The translations under genes were made by a program, and so were the position numbers. Below the pieces are notes generated by a model. That model did no database searches. It was given only the letters and a program-made list of their open reading frames with translations, and was not told the DNA's origin. Below are positions 63,055 to 64,000 of a stretch of 64,000 bases of DNA, one piece after another. This DNA comes from Haloferax denitrificans ATCC 35960 (GTDB lineage Archaea; Halobacteriota; Halobacteria; Halobacteriales; Haloferacaceae): NCBI RefSeq assembly GCF_000337795.1, contig NZ_AOLP01000009.1:310001-374000 (forward strand). Direction: 5' to 3'. The number at the start of each line of letters is the position of its first letter. The stretch's first letter is position 1.

Positions 63055-63597
63055 ATGGTCGTCTCTCTCGTCGCCACCGCCTTCTGGGCGATGTTGCCCG
63101 CGTACGTGCCGAACAACGCCGCCGTCCTCGCGGGCGGCGGTCGCCCCATCGACGGGGGGCGCACGTGGGGCGGCCGGCGCGTCCTCGGGGACGGAAAGAC
63201 GTGGCGCGGCACCGCCGCCGGGACGCTGGCCGGGACGCTCCTCGCCGTCGTCCTCAACGCCGTCGGGCCCGCGGTCTCGGGCGCGCTCGGCGTCGCGCTC
63301 CCGACGTTCCCGCTCGCCGCCGGGTTCGGTCTCGCGCTCGGCGCGATGCTCGGCGACATCGGCGCGTCGTTCGTCAAGCGCCGGTCGGGCCGCGAGCGCG
63401 GGGCCGCCTTCCCCGGACTCGACCAACTCGACTTCGTCGTCGGCGCGCTCGCGCTCGCGTTCGTCGCCGCCCCCGGCTGGTTCGCGGCGACGTTCACCCT
63501 GCCCGTGCTCGCGGTCGTGCTCGTGATGACGCCCGTGCTTCACGTCGTCACCAACGTCGGCGCGTACCTGCTGGGGCTGAAAAACGAGCCCTGGTGA
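63055..63597 (+). CDS. carS: CDP-archaeol synthase
   Basis: A 180-residue membrane enzyme with about five helices making CDP-archaeol from digeranylgeranylglyceryl phosphate and CTP, the activated intermediate of archaeal polar lipids. Family blocks: [80 protein letters not shown]. The ATG at 63055 starts the conserved N-terminus. Confidence 0.93.
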   Translation: MVVSLVATAFWAMLPAYVPNNAAVLAGGGRPIDGGRTWGGRRVLGDGKTWRGTAAGTLAGTLLAVVLNAVGPAVSGALGVALPTFPLAAGFGLALGAMLGDIGASFVKRRSGRERGAAFPGLDQLDFVVGALALAFVAAPGWFAATFTLPVLAVVLVMTPVLHVVTNVGAYLLGLKNEPW

Positions 63598-63664
63598 CCC
63601 ACTTTTTTCTGCGTCGGGGTCGCCTCCGGTGACCCGCTCCTTGAGAAACCTGAAGGAAAAAAGG

Positions 63665-63696
63665 CCGCGAGACTCGGCCTTCGGCCTCGCTCGCGG
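63665..63696. repeat. Hairpin CCGCGAG...CTCGCGG behind carS
   Basis: Inverted repeat with outer arms CCGCGAG (63665-63671) and CTCGCGG (63690-63696) and an inner GGCC-TTC-GGCC stem. It lies 68 bp past the carS stop and before a change to lower GC. Could be a terminator or the edge of a mobile or repetitive unit. Confidence 0.4.
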
Positions 63697-63744
63697 TACA
63701 GTAACAGAACGATTGCTGAACCGGTTCAACCGGACCTCGCCACG

Positions 63745-64000
63745 TCAGTTCTCCACGAAATGTCGAATATCGCCGGCAACGTCTCCTTCCTGTTCCTCAG
63801 GAACTCCTGCAAACCAGCTAAGCACCCGGTCTTCCTGTTTCTGTGTCTTCTCAATAACTACATCATCAGATACTGAAACACGAAAGACCACGTTGTGCAT
63901 CGTGGTGCGTCCGTCGTCCGCGTCCGCGGATTGAAACTCGATACAGCGGACGAACTCAACCTTCTCTAAGACGACTGAGGTATCGAGAAGTGACTCGGTT
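63745..64000 (-). CDS. Partial hypothetical protein, N-terminus outside the window
   Basis: A frame open from the right edge to a stop at 63745 gives the C-terminal 85 residues (…SVVLEKVEFVRCIEF…ending IRHFVEN). Composition is less acidic and the GC content is clearly lower than in the rest of the window, with codons ending in A/T. This could mark an accessory or horizontally acquired gene. No family recognised; start and length cannot be known. Confidence 0.45.
   Translation of the reverse strand, partial: TESLLDTSVVLEKVEFVRCIEFQSADADDGRTTMHNVVFRVSVSDDVVIEKTQKQEDRVLSWFAGVPEEQEGDVAGDIRHFVEN

Overview
The window is high-GC, acid-rich haloarchaeal chromosome, almost certainly Haloferax and probably H. 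volcanii or a very close relative. The reasons are: acidic proteomes; leaderless genes preceded by TTTA-type TATA boxes about 25 nt upstream; an A-type ATP synthase operon; and the co-occurrence of rpa3-rpap3, idsA, etfBA, minD4, rbkR-ribB and carS, which from memory matches the H. volcanii chromosome. I saw no transposase, integrase or CRISPR array. Most of it is core chromosome; only the last 250 bases (lower GC, edge of an incomplete gene) look accessory.

Layout. 1-13.6 kb: small zinc protein, M29 aminopeptidase, threonine aldolase, CDF transporter, YfcE-type phosphodiesterase, a structured intergenic segment, a membrane-anchored HTH protein, a frameshifted PiT phosphate permease cluster, a CNNM/CorC CBS membrane protein, a redox pair (glutaredoxin-like plus a cysteine-free peroxiredoxin-like protein), Sua5/YrdC, a solo Cas4-like protein and a membrane spermidine-synthase-like protein. 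13.6-21.3 kb: tRNA-Pro(UGG) and tRNA-His(GUG), each followed by a 142-143 bp unit that repeats the tRNA 3' end and folds into two hairpins; between them an SLC13/TrkA-C transporter, a Ski2-like helicase, a cupin, a site-2 protease with CBS domains and a CinA-type protein. 21.3-34.2 kb: the rpa3-rpap3 single-strand DNA-binding operon (with a leaderless 15-codon upstream ORF), mannose-1-phosphate guanylyltransferase, a Tfx regulator, a TRAM protein, an unusual radical SAM protein, a PAS histidine kinase, DUF373, and the isoprenoid synthase idsA.

34.4-40.2 kb: etfBA, a transmembrane one-component regulator divergent from a secreted protein and a pilin-like protein, and a quinone-type methyltransferase. 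40.3-51.3 kb: the A-type ATP synthase genes atpH-I-K-E-C-F-A-B, a LOV-PAS/GAF/Bat-type regulator, then atpD; atpK has its own promoter. 51.4-63.6 kb: aRF1 divergent from minD4 (polar positioning ATPase with a long acidic tail), argS, a zinc-finger micro-protein, the riboflavin regulator/kinase rbkR-ribB operon with a perfect operator palindrome, an epimerase, ilvE, a DUF502 protein, proline dehydrogenase, and CDP-archaeol synthase carS.

The most notable signals are the tRNA-linked hairpin units, the rpa3 upstream ORF, the LOV photoreceptor regulator embedded in the ATP synthase cluster, the structured RNA candidate near 4.4 kb, and the radical SAM protein with CX4CX2C spacing. Residue numbers below are hand counts. 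Family names come from motif recognition and memory, with no database search.
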